Below, in pieces: positions 19,030 through 27,861 of a stretch of 64,000 nt of DNA. Source of the stretch: RUG14130 sp045598325 (GTDB lineage: Bacteria; Bacillota; Clostridia; Christensenellales; Aristaeellaceae); assembly GCA_045598325.1 (NCBI GenBank), contig JAZLLT010000092.1, forward strand, positions 1 through 64,000, written 5' to 3'. A program made the position numbers and the translations under genes. Within the stretch, counting starts at the first letter, position 1. Each line of letters starts with the position of its first letter. A model generated the notes under the pieces. The model searched no databases. It saw nothing but the letters and a program-made list of their open reading frames with translations, and was not told where the DNA came from.

Positions 19030-19928
19030 CAGGAGCCAACCTTTCTGAGCATCTTCTGCACAAGTTTATTGCTGCCCACCATCAGGACGAACAATATCAC
19101 CGCGATTGCGGAGGCGTAGCCCATCTCAAAGCGGGTATAACCGTAATCCGTGATATGGTTGACAATGGTATGCGCGGCATAGTCTACCGATGGCAGACCT
19201 GCCAAACGCGCGCTCACATCACCCGCGCCGAATGCAGCGGTGATCTGCATGACCGCGCCGAACATAAGCTGGGGGCGCATGGAAGGAAGGGTGATATACC
19301 AAAGCTCCTGCCATCTGTTGGTGATGCCGTCCACACTGCCTGCCTCATATAAGCTTCTGTCCACATTTTGAAGACCCGCGATAAACGACAGGAAGCTGGT
19401 GCCGAGACTCAGCCACAGGGAAACGATAATGACCACGCCCAGCACATAGCGGGTATCCTCCAGCCAGTTCACCGCGTCACGGATAAAGCCGAGCGTCGTC
19501 AGGATGGTATTGATATAGCCGTAGCTGTCGGAGGAAAACATGATCTGCCAGATCATGAAAACCGCGCCCGAAATGGAAGGAACATAGAATATGGTTGTGA
19601 GGATGGCGCGCGGGATGCGCTTGAAATCCGTGATCATCCAGGCCAGCAGGAAGCAGGCCATATAGCTGATGGGGCCCGTGATGACCGCGATCACCATCGT
19701 GTTGCGCAAAGCCGTCATGAAGACGTCATCATGCAGGAACAGGTTCCTGTAATTATCCAGAAACACAAACCGCGGTGCCTCAAACAAATCAAAGCTCGTA
19801 AAGCTGAGTCCCATGGAAATGGCGACGGGGATGACCGTGAACACGATAAACAGCAGCAGATACGGTGCCAGCATCATATAGGACACGCGGTCTTTTTTCC
19901 ATTGTTTTCGGATAGCCGCTTTATTCAC
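19029..19928 (-). CDS. Carbohydrate ABC transporter permease (MalF/UgpA type)
   Basis: The best start is GTG at 19928 (GGAGG 9 bp upstream; 299 aa), overlapping the end of the solute-binding protein gene by 8 bp; a longer frame to 19979 would overlap it by 59 bp. Six membrane segments and the EAA loop (LYEAGSVDGITNRWQELWYI). Forms a heterodimeric channel with the next gene. Tight overlaps on both sides show translational coupling in operon B. Confidence 0.87.
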   Translation of the reverse strand: MNKAAIRKQWKKDRVSYMMLAPYLLLFIVFTVIPVAISMGLSFTSFDLFEAPRFVFLDNYRNLFLHDDVFMTALRNTMVIAVITGPISYMACFLLAWMITDFKRIPRAILTTIFYVPSISGAVFMIWQIMFSSDSYGYINTILTTLGFIRDAVNWLEDTRYVLGVVIIVSLWLSLGTSFLSFIAGLQNVDRSLYEAGSVDGITNRWQELWYITLPSMRPQLMFGAVMQITAAFGAGDVSARLAGLPSVDYAAHTIVNHITDYGYTRFEMGYASAIAVILFVLMVGSNKLVQKMLRKVGS

Positions 19929-22719
19929 CCTCGTACACCTCCAATCCGAATTCTCTGCGCTTGGATGTGATTTCCTCATTGATGTTCTTCACATAATCCA
20001 GAAGCGTCTCTCCCGCGTTCTCCTTTTGATTGATCACTCTGCGGAAAGCGTTGTTCAGGTGTCTGGATGTGAAATAACCGCCCGGGACCTCCGGGATTCC
20101 TTTGACATTATCCCACTCGGCGTTCAGGATACCCAGCTCGGAGACCGACCACGGCATATTGGCAAACGCCTCGATATTCGCGGAGGGATAGCGTGCCGAA
20201 ACGCCCAGCTGATTTTCGATATCCCGCCCGTAACGGGTCTGGATGTCGGCACTCAGCCACCACTTCATGAATTCCCAGGAAGCGTCCTTGTCATCCGCGT
20301 CTGCCATCATCATGGTGCAGATGCTGTAACCGGTCACGCTGTGGTCTACCGTGCCGTCCTCCCGAACGGTGCCGGGGACCCTCATAAACGCCCAGCGTCC
20401 GCGGATCTCGGGTGCGCCGACCTGAAGGAAATTGTAGAAGGTGAAGTCCTCGATCACAACGGGCATCTCGCCGCTGCGGAACCGGGTGAGCGCGTCATAT
20501 TTAATCGGCAGCTCATAGTCCGCATAGAGCGAGACCCACATGCTGAACGCGTCCTTTGCCGCCTCGGACCCGAGTCCGCTGCGGGTGTTGCTGTCCGTAT
20601 ACATTTCCCCGCCTCTTTGATACAGAAGCATCGCCATGGAAGAAAGGGCGTAATAATTGCCCGCCACGCTGTTGGGGGGCTGGATTCCGACCGTCATGTT
20701 CTTGCGCTGAAGTCTTCCGACAACGCTGAACATCTCCTCCCATGTTTCGGGCGGAGTGAGCCCCAGCTCCTCCAGAATATCCGTGCGGTAGAACATCATG
20801 GTGAAGGTCTGGGTTTCGGGAAGGGCATAGATGCCGCCGTCCAGTTCATAGGGCACAAGAGCACTCGGGCGGAATCTGGACGCGACTTCCTCGAAGTCGT
20901 CAAACTGTGTCAGGTCATAAGCCGCTTTGCGCACGGCGTAATTGACCGGTTCGGAATTGCCCAGCTGCAGCACCACATCCGGACCAACGCCGGATGCCGT
21001 AGCGTTCATCAGCTGTCCCTGCACCAGTTTCAGGTTAACTGTGATGCCCGTTTCGGGCGTAAAGCTGTTTTCGATGAGCTGTTTGATGATATTGGCCTGA
21101 TCGCGTCCGGCGGACACCCACACTTCGATAGTGCGGTTCTCATCGCTGTCTGCCATGGTGCCGATGACCGAGTAATCGATTTTGAAAGACGAAGCGAACA
21201 AGCTTGCCTCGTGCGCGATCTGACGGAAGAAGCCCGCTTCCGCGTCCGGCAGTTCCGTGCTTTGCGCGCCTCTCAGATAAATCTTGTCGATTTCCAGAGG
21301 CAAGCCTTTGATCTGGGTAAGCCAGGAACCCAGCGAGCCCACATTGCTCTTAAGGTTGCTCAGCCGCTTCTGAACCGTTTCCGGCTTTTCACAGAAGTCA
21401 TCCAGCTGTACAGAAAGCGTCTGCAGGATTCCGTTCATGCTGCCGCGTTTACCGGTCTTTTCGACCAGCATCTCATCACAGCGCTTCAAAACTTCCTTTT
21501 GCTTTTCAAATGTCTCGAACACCTCGGGAATATTCGCTTCCAGCTGATAATCACGGTATGTATCGGGAGTCGTGCCGGTGATCATCACGATACGGCGGTA
21601 GGCCTCATTGAGCTCCGAAACGGATTCTTCTGCCATTGCTACGATATCGGTCAGATCCCCGATGGTGGCTTCCATTCTGAGAACATGCCGGCCTTTTGTC
21701 AGATAAACCGCATAAGGCAGCTCCACGTTCTGCCAGCTCATATCGTAGTTGACACGGATGTCCGAAAACTCATCAAAGGGGATCTTTCCGTCGATATAGA
21801 TTTTCCGCGTGGTGAAAGAACCGCTGACTACATCCTGACGGGCACGGAAGGCGAGAAAATACAATCCATCGGCAGGAGCTTCCAGTTCCCATTCGATCCA
21901 CTGGCCCTGCACATTCCAGCTGCTGCCGCCGATGGTATTGATGCGGGTCTCCATGGTGTTGTAGGGTGTCGTCAGGGGTGAAGAGCGGTCCGTTCTGCCA
22001 TACAGTACGGTGTCCGATTTGCGAAGGGTGTTCTCCGCCTCAAAAACAATATCCCCGCACTCCGCGGGCGCGTAACCGCAGGACTCATATTCTGCCAGAA
22101 CCGCCTCATAGGAAGGAAGGTCCGGTTCATTGGTCAGGTAAAGAACGGAAACCGCAAGCATTTCGCGGTTTGCTCTGAGCGTCACGGTATGCTCGCCCCG
22201 GGTCAGATAAAAACGGTAGGGTTCCGCGTAGGTGCCCGTAGTATCGGAAATCAGGATATCCGTCCATTCCGGTTCCTCATGCTGTCCGGGAATAATATCA
22301 TTTCCCGCTGAATCTCTCTTCATGCCGGGCGCGGTATCATCCGCCCAGATACGGTATAAGGTGTTGTACTGCGCTTCGGAGAACGGAACAACACCATCGA
22401 TATCCAGTGAGAATTCAATATTCAGCCCTTTGTCCGCGAGCGGGTAATAGGAAATGCCGATTTGGTATGTCCCGCTCTCGGGGCAAACGACAGTAAAGGA
22501 GATTTCTTCCCCCTCCGCGGCAACGAGACACGGCACGCCGTCCAAAGTTACCGCATCTGCGCCGGGCAGGGCCTCTTCTCTGAGCAGAGGGCTCTGTTCG
22601 GACCCGTAACAGTCACGGTATTGTGCGTATGATATGAGTCCGTCCTCTGAAAGAGCATAAAACAGACCCATGATGCACAGCGCAACAAGCAAAAGCATGG
22701 TTTTTTTCTTACCCGACAT
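19921..22719 (-). CDS. Large membrane-anchored solute-binding protein with carbohydrate-binding-like N-domains
   Basis: The ATG at 22719 (AGG upstream) gives 932 aa, about twice the usual length. One N-terminal membrane segment (MLLLVALCIMGLFYAL, not followed by a lipobox) is succeeded by two beta-sandwich domains. Each ends in an RGEHTVTLRAN / KGRHVLRMEA type strand as in CBM6/CBM35-like modules (to about residue 370). A helical stretch (390-480) and a family 1 solute-binding domain (about 530-932; GPDVVLQLGN, GGIYALPETQTFTMMFYRTD) follow. It may bind polymer with the N-domains and hand oligosaccharides to the permeases. First gene of operon B, behind promoter B. Confidence 0.8.
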   Translation of the reverse strand: MSGKKKTMLLLVALCIMGLFYALSEDGLISYAQYRDCYGSEQSPLLREEALPGADAVTLDGVPCLVAAEGEEISFTVVCPESGTYQIGISYYPLADKGLNIEFSLDIDGVVPFSEAQYNTLYRIWADDTAPGMKRDSAGNDIIPGQHEEPEWTDILISDTTGTYAEPYRFYLTRGEHTVTLRANREMLAVSVLYLTNEPDLPSYEAVLAEYESCGYAPAECGDIVFEAENTLRKSDTVLYGRTDRSSPLTTPYNTMETRINTIGGSSWNVQGQWIEWELEAPADGLYFLAFRARQDVVSGSFTTRKIYIDGKIPFDEFSDIRVNYDMSWQNVELPYAVYLTKGRHVLRMEATIGDLTDIVAMAEESVSELNEAYRRIVMITGTTPDTYRDYQLEANIPEVFETFEKQKEVLKRCDEMLVEKTGKRGSMNGILQTLSVQLDDFCEKPETVQKRLSNLKSNVGSLGSWLTQIKGLPLEIDKIYLRGAQSTELPDAEAGFFRQIAHEASLFASSFKIDYSVIGTMADSDENRTIEVWVSAGRDQANIIKQLIENSFTPETGITVNLKLVQGQLMNATASGVGPDVVLQLGNSEPVNYAVRKAAYDLTQFDDFEEVASRFRPSALVPYELDGGIYALPETQTFTMMFYRTDILEELGLTPPETWEEMFSVVGRLQRKNMTVGIQPPNSVAGNYYALSSMAMLLYQRGGEMYTDSNTRSGLGSEAAKDAFSMWVSLYADYELPIKYDALTRFRSGEMPVVIEDFTFYNFLQVGAPEIRGRWAFMRVPGTVREDGTVDHSVTGYSICTMMMADADDKDASWEFMKWWLSADIQTRYGRDIENQLGVSARYPSANIEAFANMPWSVSELGILNAEWDNVKGIPEVPGGYFTSRHLNNAFRRVINQKENAGETLLDYVKNINEEITSKRREFGLEVYEGE

Positions 22720-22767
22720 ACTGTGACCTACTTTCCATTGGGATAGGAATACACTTTTCCTATTATG

Positions 22768-22796
22768 ATTATACTGTTTTGTTAACACAAATGCAA
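22768..22796 (-). promoter_or_regulatory. Promoter of operon B
   Basis: Minus strand: -35 TTGCAT (22791-22796), 17 bp, -10 TATAAT (22768-22773), before the start at 22719. The block TTGCATTTGTGTTAAC covers the -35 and matches promoter A (11460-11475) at 13 of 16 positions, with GTTAAC 7 bp from the -10 in both. Confidence 0.75.
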
Positions 22797-22802
22797 CCAT
22801 AA

Positions 22803-22828
22803 TATGATGCTAATACTATAACATATGT
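22803..22828 (-). promoter_or_regulatory. Candidate activator site upstream of promoter B
   Basis: TATGATGC (22803-22810) and TATAACATATGT (22817-22828) on the plus strand, the same pair with the same 14-bp offset as at 11481-11506. Rest of the gap to 22991: nothing recognised. Confidence 0.5.
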
Positions 22829-22991
22829 GTTTTTGCTTCAGGACATATGCATGATATTCCGTATTTTTACCGCGGCATTTATCCCGCTTTTATGCGTTTA
22901 CGAACGCTAATCATCAAAATAAGGTCCTTTCGCCGCCCGTGAATGTGCTGATATCACACAATTATCACTTTTGGTTACTCGGACCATATTA

Positions 22992-23966
22992 CTATTTGAG
23001 AGTATCCGACGCGCTTACCTTCACCCTGCAGGTCACCTTCTGACCGGGTTCCAGGAATTTGAGCATGCCCGTCCTGCGCATCACATCGCGTCCGTCCGGA
23101 TAGCAGTTCCCACACTCGAGCCCCAGCACATAGTCCCGCACGCCCATCATTTTCCACTCAACAAATCCATCGAGTAAACGGCTGTCGAAGCCAACGGACA
23201 GCTTGATGCCGTTTTTCGGCTGGGTGATTGATACCGTCTGCTCGCCCGGCCCAAATTTGTGGTAGTAGCAGCGCTCCACATAACCCGCCTGCGGCTTTTC
23301 CATGCGAAGGCAGTTTGCAATATCTTCCGCCGCATGTTCATCCCTCGGAACTACGGACAGAGCCGGAATATCAACGATGCTGTCTTCGTCCAGCAGCGGA
23401 TACCCCATGTTCATGTGATACAGGATTTCCAGCGGCTGTTTCCGGTCTCCCCTGTTTTCGATGGTATCCTCAACGGTAAATTGAGCTTCCGTCTTGCTGA
23501 CCGTGATTTTACGGCTCAGTCTCAGTTTGCGGTCAAAAATCGTTTCATCCGACATTTCACCGTGAATAACATACGCATCCTCCGCCTCTTCCCACCACGC
23601 GTGATCCGCGGGCGTATTGCAGATGGTCCCGTGAAGAGGAAGCCGCTCTCCGGCATCCGTATTGGGAGAACCCACATTGTTGAGACCGCAGGTAGTCAGG
23701 AAACCCGCCGTAAACGATTTAAGCCAGTTGGCTTCGATGCTGTCATAGTATGCGGGCGCAACATAACCGCAGGGAGACAGATAGCTCAGATTGACCGCCT
23801 TATAGCGGAGCCGCGCAATGTCACAGCAGCGATCGGGTGACACCGTCATATCGATGCCCGCGGCGGTATGCACCTCGAACAGCTTCATACCGCTGCCCTT
23901 TCCGTTCAGAAGGAGATGTTCCTCCACACCTGCCAGCTGACTGTCATGTCCGATATATTCGTTCAT
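22992..23966 (-). CDS. DUF4432 / aldose 1-epimerase-like protein
   Basis: The second ATG (23966) has better spacing to AGGGGG than the one at 23972; 324 aa. A galactose-mutarotase-like beta-supersandwich of the DUF4432 type: MTVSPDRCCDIARL, LPLHGTICNTPADHAWW and ILYHMNMGYPLL carry the usual histidines. Probably interconverts anomers of the sugar or sugar acid used by the neighbouring isomerase and kinase. It is the last gene of operon C, 12 bp behind the kinase. The exact sugar is unknown. Confidence 0.78.
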   Translation of the reverse strand: MNEYIGHDSQLAGVEEHLLLNGKGSGMKLFEVHTAAGIDMTVSPDRCCDIARLRYKAVNLSYLSPCGYVAPAYYDSIEANWLKSFTAGFLTTCGLNNVGSPNTDAGERLPLHGTICNTPADHAWWEEAEDAYVIHGEMSDETIFDRKLRLSRKITVSKTEAQFTVEDTIENRGDRKQPLEILYHMNMGYPLLDEDSIVDIPALSVVPRDEHAAEDIANCLRMEKPQAGYVERCYYHKFGPGEQTVSITQPKNGIKLSVGFDSRLLDGFVEWKMMGVRDYVLGLECGNCYPDGRDVMRRTGMLKFLEPGQKVTCRVKVSASDTLK

Positions 23967-23978
23967 ATTCATGACCCC

Positions 23979-25439
23979 CTAAACCAAATCGCGCACCGCA
24001 CGATAGACGCGCTTGTACCGTTCATAAACTTGCATGTATTGACTGTGATGTTCCGCGTTGGGCTTATAGGTCTCCGTTTCCTCGATCATATGTTCCGCGG
24101 CATCCGCAAGATCCCGGAACAACCCTATGGCGATCCCTGTCAGCATGGCGGAACCCACTGTGCCCGCATCCGCGGTTTTGAGCGCCGTGATCGGAATGTT
24201 GAGTACATCCGCCTTCATCTGCATCCAGACCTTGCTCTTCGCTCCGCCTCCGGTCGCATTGATTTTCGTAAAGCGGATGCCCGATTTCAGAAGATGCTCA
24301 TAGTTCAGGCGCATCTCATAGGCAACGCCTTCCATACAGGCACGGTACAACTCCGCCTTTGTTGTGGACATGGTAAGTCCTATTACGGCACCCTTGGAAC
24401 CCGTATCCATGTACGGGGTCGCGGCTCCGGCAAAGTGCGGCAGCACCAGCAGCCCCGTCGGGCAGTCCGAATCATAAGCGTTTTCCAGTTCGGTGAAGTC
24501 TTCGCCCGAAGCCAGTTCCTGCGTAAACCACTGCAGGATCGCGCCGCCTGTATAGGAAAACGCGTAAGCCACATACTTACCATGCGACATGAGGGGCACT
24601 GTGGAATAAAAGCCGTCAAACATCGCATCCGCGTCCGGAATCGTGTCATATACGGGTGTCAAGCATTCCACCGTACCCGCTCCGTCCACAGCGACAGAGG
24701 AATCAAACGCGCCCGCTCCCACCGCCGCCGCGACCTGATCGTGGCTGATGCTCACGATGAGCGTACTTATGGACAGCCCCGTCCGCGCCGCCGCTTCCGA
24801 GGTAACATGTCCCGCGGGAGTGCCCGACGGAACGGTTTTTCCCATAAGGGACACATCGATTCCGGCCGCGTCGAAAATCTCTCTGCTCCACTCCATCCTG
24901 CGGATATCGAACCCCATGGTTCTGGAAGCAAGAGACCAGTCGATTTGATGCACGCCTGTCAGATGCCACACCACATAGTCACCGATCAGATGGATCCTGG
25001 ATGCCGCCGCGTAGACCTCCGGACGGTTTTTGATCATCCACATGAGCTTGGGCACAGAGTACATCTCATGAGGGCGCAGGCCCGAAATGCGGGCTATCTT
25101 CTCCGCACCAAGCTTCTTTGTGAGTTCGGCGCACTCCTGCGCGCCGCGTTTATCGGTATAAAGCATGGCATTATGCAGCGGTCTGCCGTTTTCGTCACAC
25201 AATACAAAGGTTTCACCGAAGCTGGTTACACCGATACCGGCAATATCCGGATAGAGCGCGGTCATCTCGGAAATCGCGTCATAGACGCAGTCCATAATGA
25301 CGGACACGTCGATCTCATCCGAGTTTTCAAGGCGGATCACCGGATAACTGCGGTATGCCTTGTTCAGATATTTCCCGTTTTCGTCAAACACGGTACACTT
25401 GCAGCCCGTCGTACCGATATCGAGTCCCGCGATTTTCAT
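23979..25439 (-). CDS. FGGY-family carbohydrate kinase (xylulokinase-like)
   Basis: A 486-aa protein of full family length. The ATPase core opens with GLDIGTTGCKCTVFDENG (phosphate-1 loop), and the second half has FDSSVAVDGAGTVECLTP and NATGGGAKSKVWMQMKADVL (adenosine-site motif). It phosphorylates a ketose, most likely the product of the isomerase encoded upstream. GGAGG precedes the ATG. Because an aldolase of the fructose-bisphosphate/tagatose-bisphosphate class completes the operon, the product may be a ketose-1-phosphate. The sugar cannot be read from sequence. Confidence 0.85.
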   Translation of the reverse strand: MKIAGLDIGTTGCKCTVFDENGKYLNKAYRSYPVIRLENSDEIDVSVIMDCVYDAISEMTALYPDIAGIGVTSFGETFVLCDENGRPLHNAMLYTDKRGAQECAELTKKLGAEKIARISGLRPHEMYSVPKLMWMIKNRPEVYAAASRIHLIGDYVVWHLTGVHQIDWSLASRTMGFDIRRMEWSREIFDAAGIDVSLMGKTVPSGTPAGHVTSEAAARTGLSISTLIVSISHDQVAAAVGAGAFDSSVAVDGAGTVECLTPVYDTIPDADAMFDGFYSTVPLMSHGKYVAYAFSYTGGAILQWFTQELASGEDFTELENAYDSDCPTGLLVLPHFAGAATPYMDTGSKGAVIGLTMSTTKAELYRACMEGVAYEMRLNYEHLLKSGIRFTKINATGGGAKSKVWMQMKADVLNIPITALKTADAGTVGSAMLTGIAIGLFRDLADAAEHMIEETETYKPNAEHHSQYMQVYERYKRVYRAVRDLV

Positions 25440-25470
25440 AATCTCCCTCCGCAGAAAAGTATGCTTAACC

Positions 25471-26877
25471 TCAGTCGATATCCACCCAGTCGTATCCGAG
25501 GTAGGTCGTGAATGCCTCCTTCAGAATCTCTTTCATGTGACCGACACCGACGCTGGTATGGTGCTTGAAGCCGCCGCGCGCCAGACGGATCATCTTGTTC
25601 TGCAGGTCGGGCACTTCACACACGCCCGCGCAGCCGAAGTAGCCGTCTTCGATGGGATCACCCGTGAACTCTGCCTCGCTGGCGTAGACGATAATCTTTC
25701 CATCCTTCGTTTGGCAATTGGAAATAGTGGTCGGAAATGCCTTGATGCGTCCCTCATTGCTGCCCCAGCCGGAGCCGGGATCCGTCTTGTCGAACATCTT
25801 GTGATTGGTCACGGTACCCTTGCCCGTCATAAGCGTCTGGGCAACGGGACCGCAGTGGAACAGGATGACTTTGTTCTCCTCATCCCCGTAGTTATTGTTC
25901 CAGTCGAGAACGGCGGTGGGCTGCTCACTGGCAAGACTCATCGCTCTCATGGTAATGGCAGAGCACATATCGATCTCGCAGGAGGCGGCAATGCCGCGGT
26001 CGTTGAGTTCGGACAGCAGCACGCAGGGACAGACGCGGAGCACCTGTTCCATCTCATTCCAGCAGCGGAGCGCCAAGGCGTCCAGATGATATTCTTCGAT
26101 ATAACCGTCAATGGCAACGGAAACCTTGGCAAGCGTGTTTTTCTTATCTTCCGGAACCAGAGAGAAATCGGAATACTCCTCCAGATGCTGCTTCTTGGCC
26201 ACCACCTTCGGGTCGTTGTCCATCATGTTCTGCACCTTAAAGAACAATTCGGAAAGATCGAAGGATTCCACATTGATGCCGTTTTTCTGCATCGCGATTT
26301 CATCAAAGCGCGTCGTTTTGAACGCGGTCGTACGCGCACCGATGCAGCCGAGGTTGAAGCGCTTCATGCCGTTGACTACGCGGCAAATAGCGGCAAAGTC
26401 CTTGAGATTCTGATTGAATTTCGGGTCAAGCGGATGCACCACATGGGGCTTCATAACCGTGAACGGCACGCCATACTGGGTAAACACGTCCGTCACGGAG
26501 AATTTTCCGCAGAAAGCGTCACGGCGGTGGGCAAAGTCCATTTTGCCGATCTCATCGGGGTATGCCTGCATCAGGATGGGGACGCCCGCATCCTGCAAAG
26601 CAGTGATGGCACCGTTCTCATCAGCAAAAATCGGCATGGAGAAAATCACGCCATCATACTCGCCATCGTGCTCCTTGAGCCACTTGGCATAGAGCAGACC
26701 TTCATCGCGGGTCTCGATACCGCCGTAACGGGTCAGGGAAGCATCCATGGCGATGTAATCATAGCCCGCGTCCGTGACCGCCTTGATCATATCCTCGCGC
26801 GCGCCGTAGATCAGCTCACCCGGCATAAAACCGCGGTTGCAAAATGCGAGTGCGAACGTCATTTTCTTCTGATCCAT
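25471..26877 (-). CDS. L-fucose/L-arabinose isomerase-family protein
   Basis: A 468-aa protein with the FucI/AraA-type three-domain fold. An N-terminal substrate domain (YDGVIFSMPIFADENGAITA, GIGKM-type MDFAHRRDAFCGK) is followed by a C-terminal domain with E and D metal ligands (WNEMEQVLRVCP, SCEIDMCSAIT) and HCGP near residue 340. It converts an aldose to a ketose using a divalent metal. GGGAGG lies 9 bp before the ATG. It sits between the aldolase and the kinase. Lengths differ from classic FucI (~590) and AraA (~500); it belongs to the wider family, so the sugar is open. Confidence 0.8.
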   Translation of the reverse strand: MDQKKMTFALAFCNRGFMPGELIYGAREDMIKAVTDAGYDYIAMDASLTRYGGIETRDEGLLYAKWLKEHDGEYDGVIFSMPIFADENGAITALQDAGVPILMQAYPDEIGKMDFAHRRDAFCGKFSVTDVFTQYGVPFTVMKPHVVHPLDPKFNQNLKDFAAICRVVNGMKRFNLGCIGARTTAFKTTRFDEIAMQKNGINVESFDLSELFFKVQNMMDNDPKVVAKKQHLEEYSDFSLVPEDKKNTLAKVSVAIDGYIEEYHLDALALRCWNEMEQVLRVCPCVLLSELNDRGIAASCEIDMCSAITMRAMSLASEQPTAVLDWNNNYGDEENKVILFHCGPVAQTLMTGKGTVTNHKMFDKTDPGSGWGSNEGRIKAFPTTISNCQTKDGKIIVYASEAEFTGDPIEDGYFGCAGVCEVPDLQNKMIRLARGGFKHHTSVGVGHMKEILKEAFTTYLGYDWVDID

Positions 26878-26892
26878 ATGTTCGTGCCTCCC

Positions 26893-27726
26893 TTATCTCT
26901 TATAGAAGATTTTCATTGCTTTTTCCACATCGGCGGCCATCGCGTTTTTCGCCGCCAGTGCGATATCGTGGTAGAATGTCACGTCGTTTTCGGCAAGATA
27001 GTTCTTTGCCGCAGTCGTGCCCGCCTTGGACATATAGGAGTAGTAGTTGACCTTGCGGATACCGTTGCGGATAGCGATCTCATAGTCCTCAGGCGACACG
27101 CCGCTGCCGCCGTGCATGACCAGCGGTAGACCGGTCAGTTCCTTGATGCGCGCCACGCGGTCAAGGTCCAATACGGGCTTGGACTTATAGATGCCGTGCG
27201 CCGTACCAAAGCTGGGCGCGAGCGCATCGATGCCTGTCGCCTTCACGAACTTCACGGCCAGATCGGGATCCGTGTAGATGGGACCGGCGCTTGCCGCCCC
27301 GCCTTCGCGCGCAGCCAGCTGACCAATCTCAGCTTCCACGCCAGCGCCTGCCTTGTGAGACATTTCCACAGCACGGACGGTGTTCTTCACGTTCTCCTCA
27401 TAGGGGAGCGTGCTTCCGTCATACATGATACCAGTGAAGCCAAGTGAAAGCGCCTTCTCTACATAGTCCAGCGTTTCGCCGTGGTCCAGCAGTGCGCATA
27501 CCGGCACTTTTGCCCGCTTCGCCATGAGCACCATCACAGGTCCGATCACATCGATGGGGGCCACCGACTCATGCACCTGAGCGTGCATGAGGATCACGGG
27601 CACATTCATCATTTCGGCATTTTCGATGACCGCCTGAATGCACTCCAGATTCGGCGTGTTGAACGAACCTACCGCGTAGTTTCCTTCTTCCGCCATCTTC
27701 AGTATATCACGCAGATCGACAAGCAT
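26893..27726 (-). CDS. Class II fructose/tagatose-bisphosphate-type aldolase
   Basis: A 277-aa zinc aldolase: LLDHGETLDYV (catalytic D and zinc H), VEAEIGQLAARE, FGTAHGIY and MHGGSG (zinc H ligands), and the phosphate loop IRKVNYYSYM. It cleaves a ketose phosphate to dihydroxyacetone phosphate and an aldehyde. AAGGAGG precedes the ATG. First gene of operon C, behind the symmetric promoter. With the isomerase and kinase it makes a complete isomerase-kinase-aldolase route. Whether it acts on fructose/tagatose bisphosphate or a ketose-1-phosphate cannot be told. Confidence 0.87.
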   Translation of the reverse strand: MLVDLRDILKMAEEGNYAVGSFNTPNLECIQAVIENAEMMNVPVILMHAQVHESVAPIDVIGPVMVLMAKRAKVPVCALLDHGETLDYVEKALSLGFTGIMYDGSTLPYEENVKNTVRAVEMSHKAGAGVEAEIGQLAAREGGAASAGPIYTDPDLAVKFVKATGIDALAPSFGTAHGIYKSKPVLDLDRVARIKELTGLPLVMHGGSGVSPEDYEIAIRNGIRKVNYYSYMSKAGTTAAKNYLAENDVTFYHDIALAAKNAMAADVEKAMKIFYKR

Positions 27727-27760
27727 ATGAATTCCTCCTTAACAGCATTATCTAACCGTT

Positions 27761-27817
27761 ATTTTACAGTAAATTAATGCCAATGTATAGTACATCCCGT
27801 ACAATTAACTGTAAAAT
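27761..27817. promoter_or_regulatory. Symmetric bidirectional promoter and operator
   Basis: Arms ATTTTACAGTAAATT (27761-27775) and, inverted, ATTTTACAGTTAATT (27803-27817), differing at one base. Plus promoter: TTTACA (27763-27768), 17 bp, TATAGT (27786-27791). Minus promoter: TTTACA (27810-27815), 17 bp, TACTAT (27787-27792). The two -10 boxes overlap, so the aldolase operon and the PocR/AraC gene share one symmetric control region. Confidence 0.7.
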
Positions 27818-27861
27818 CGTCCAAATTATTTTGCAATCACATCTGAACGGGAGAAAACACA

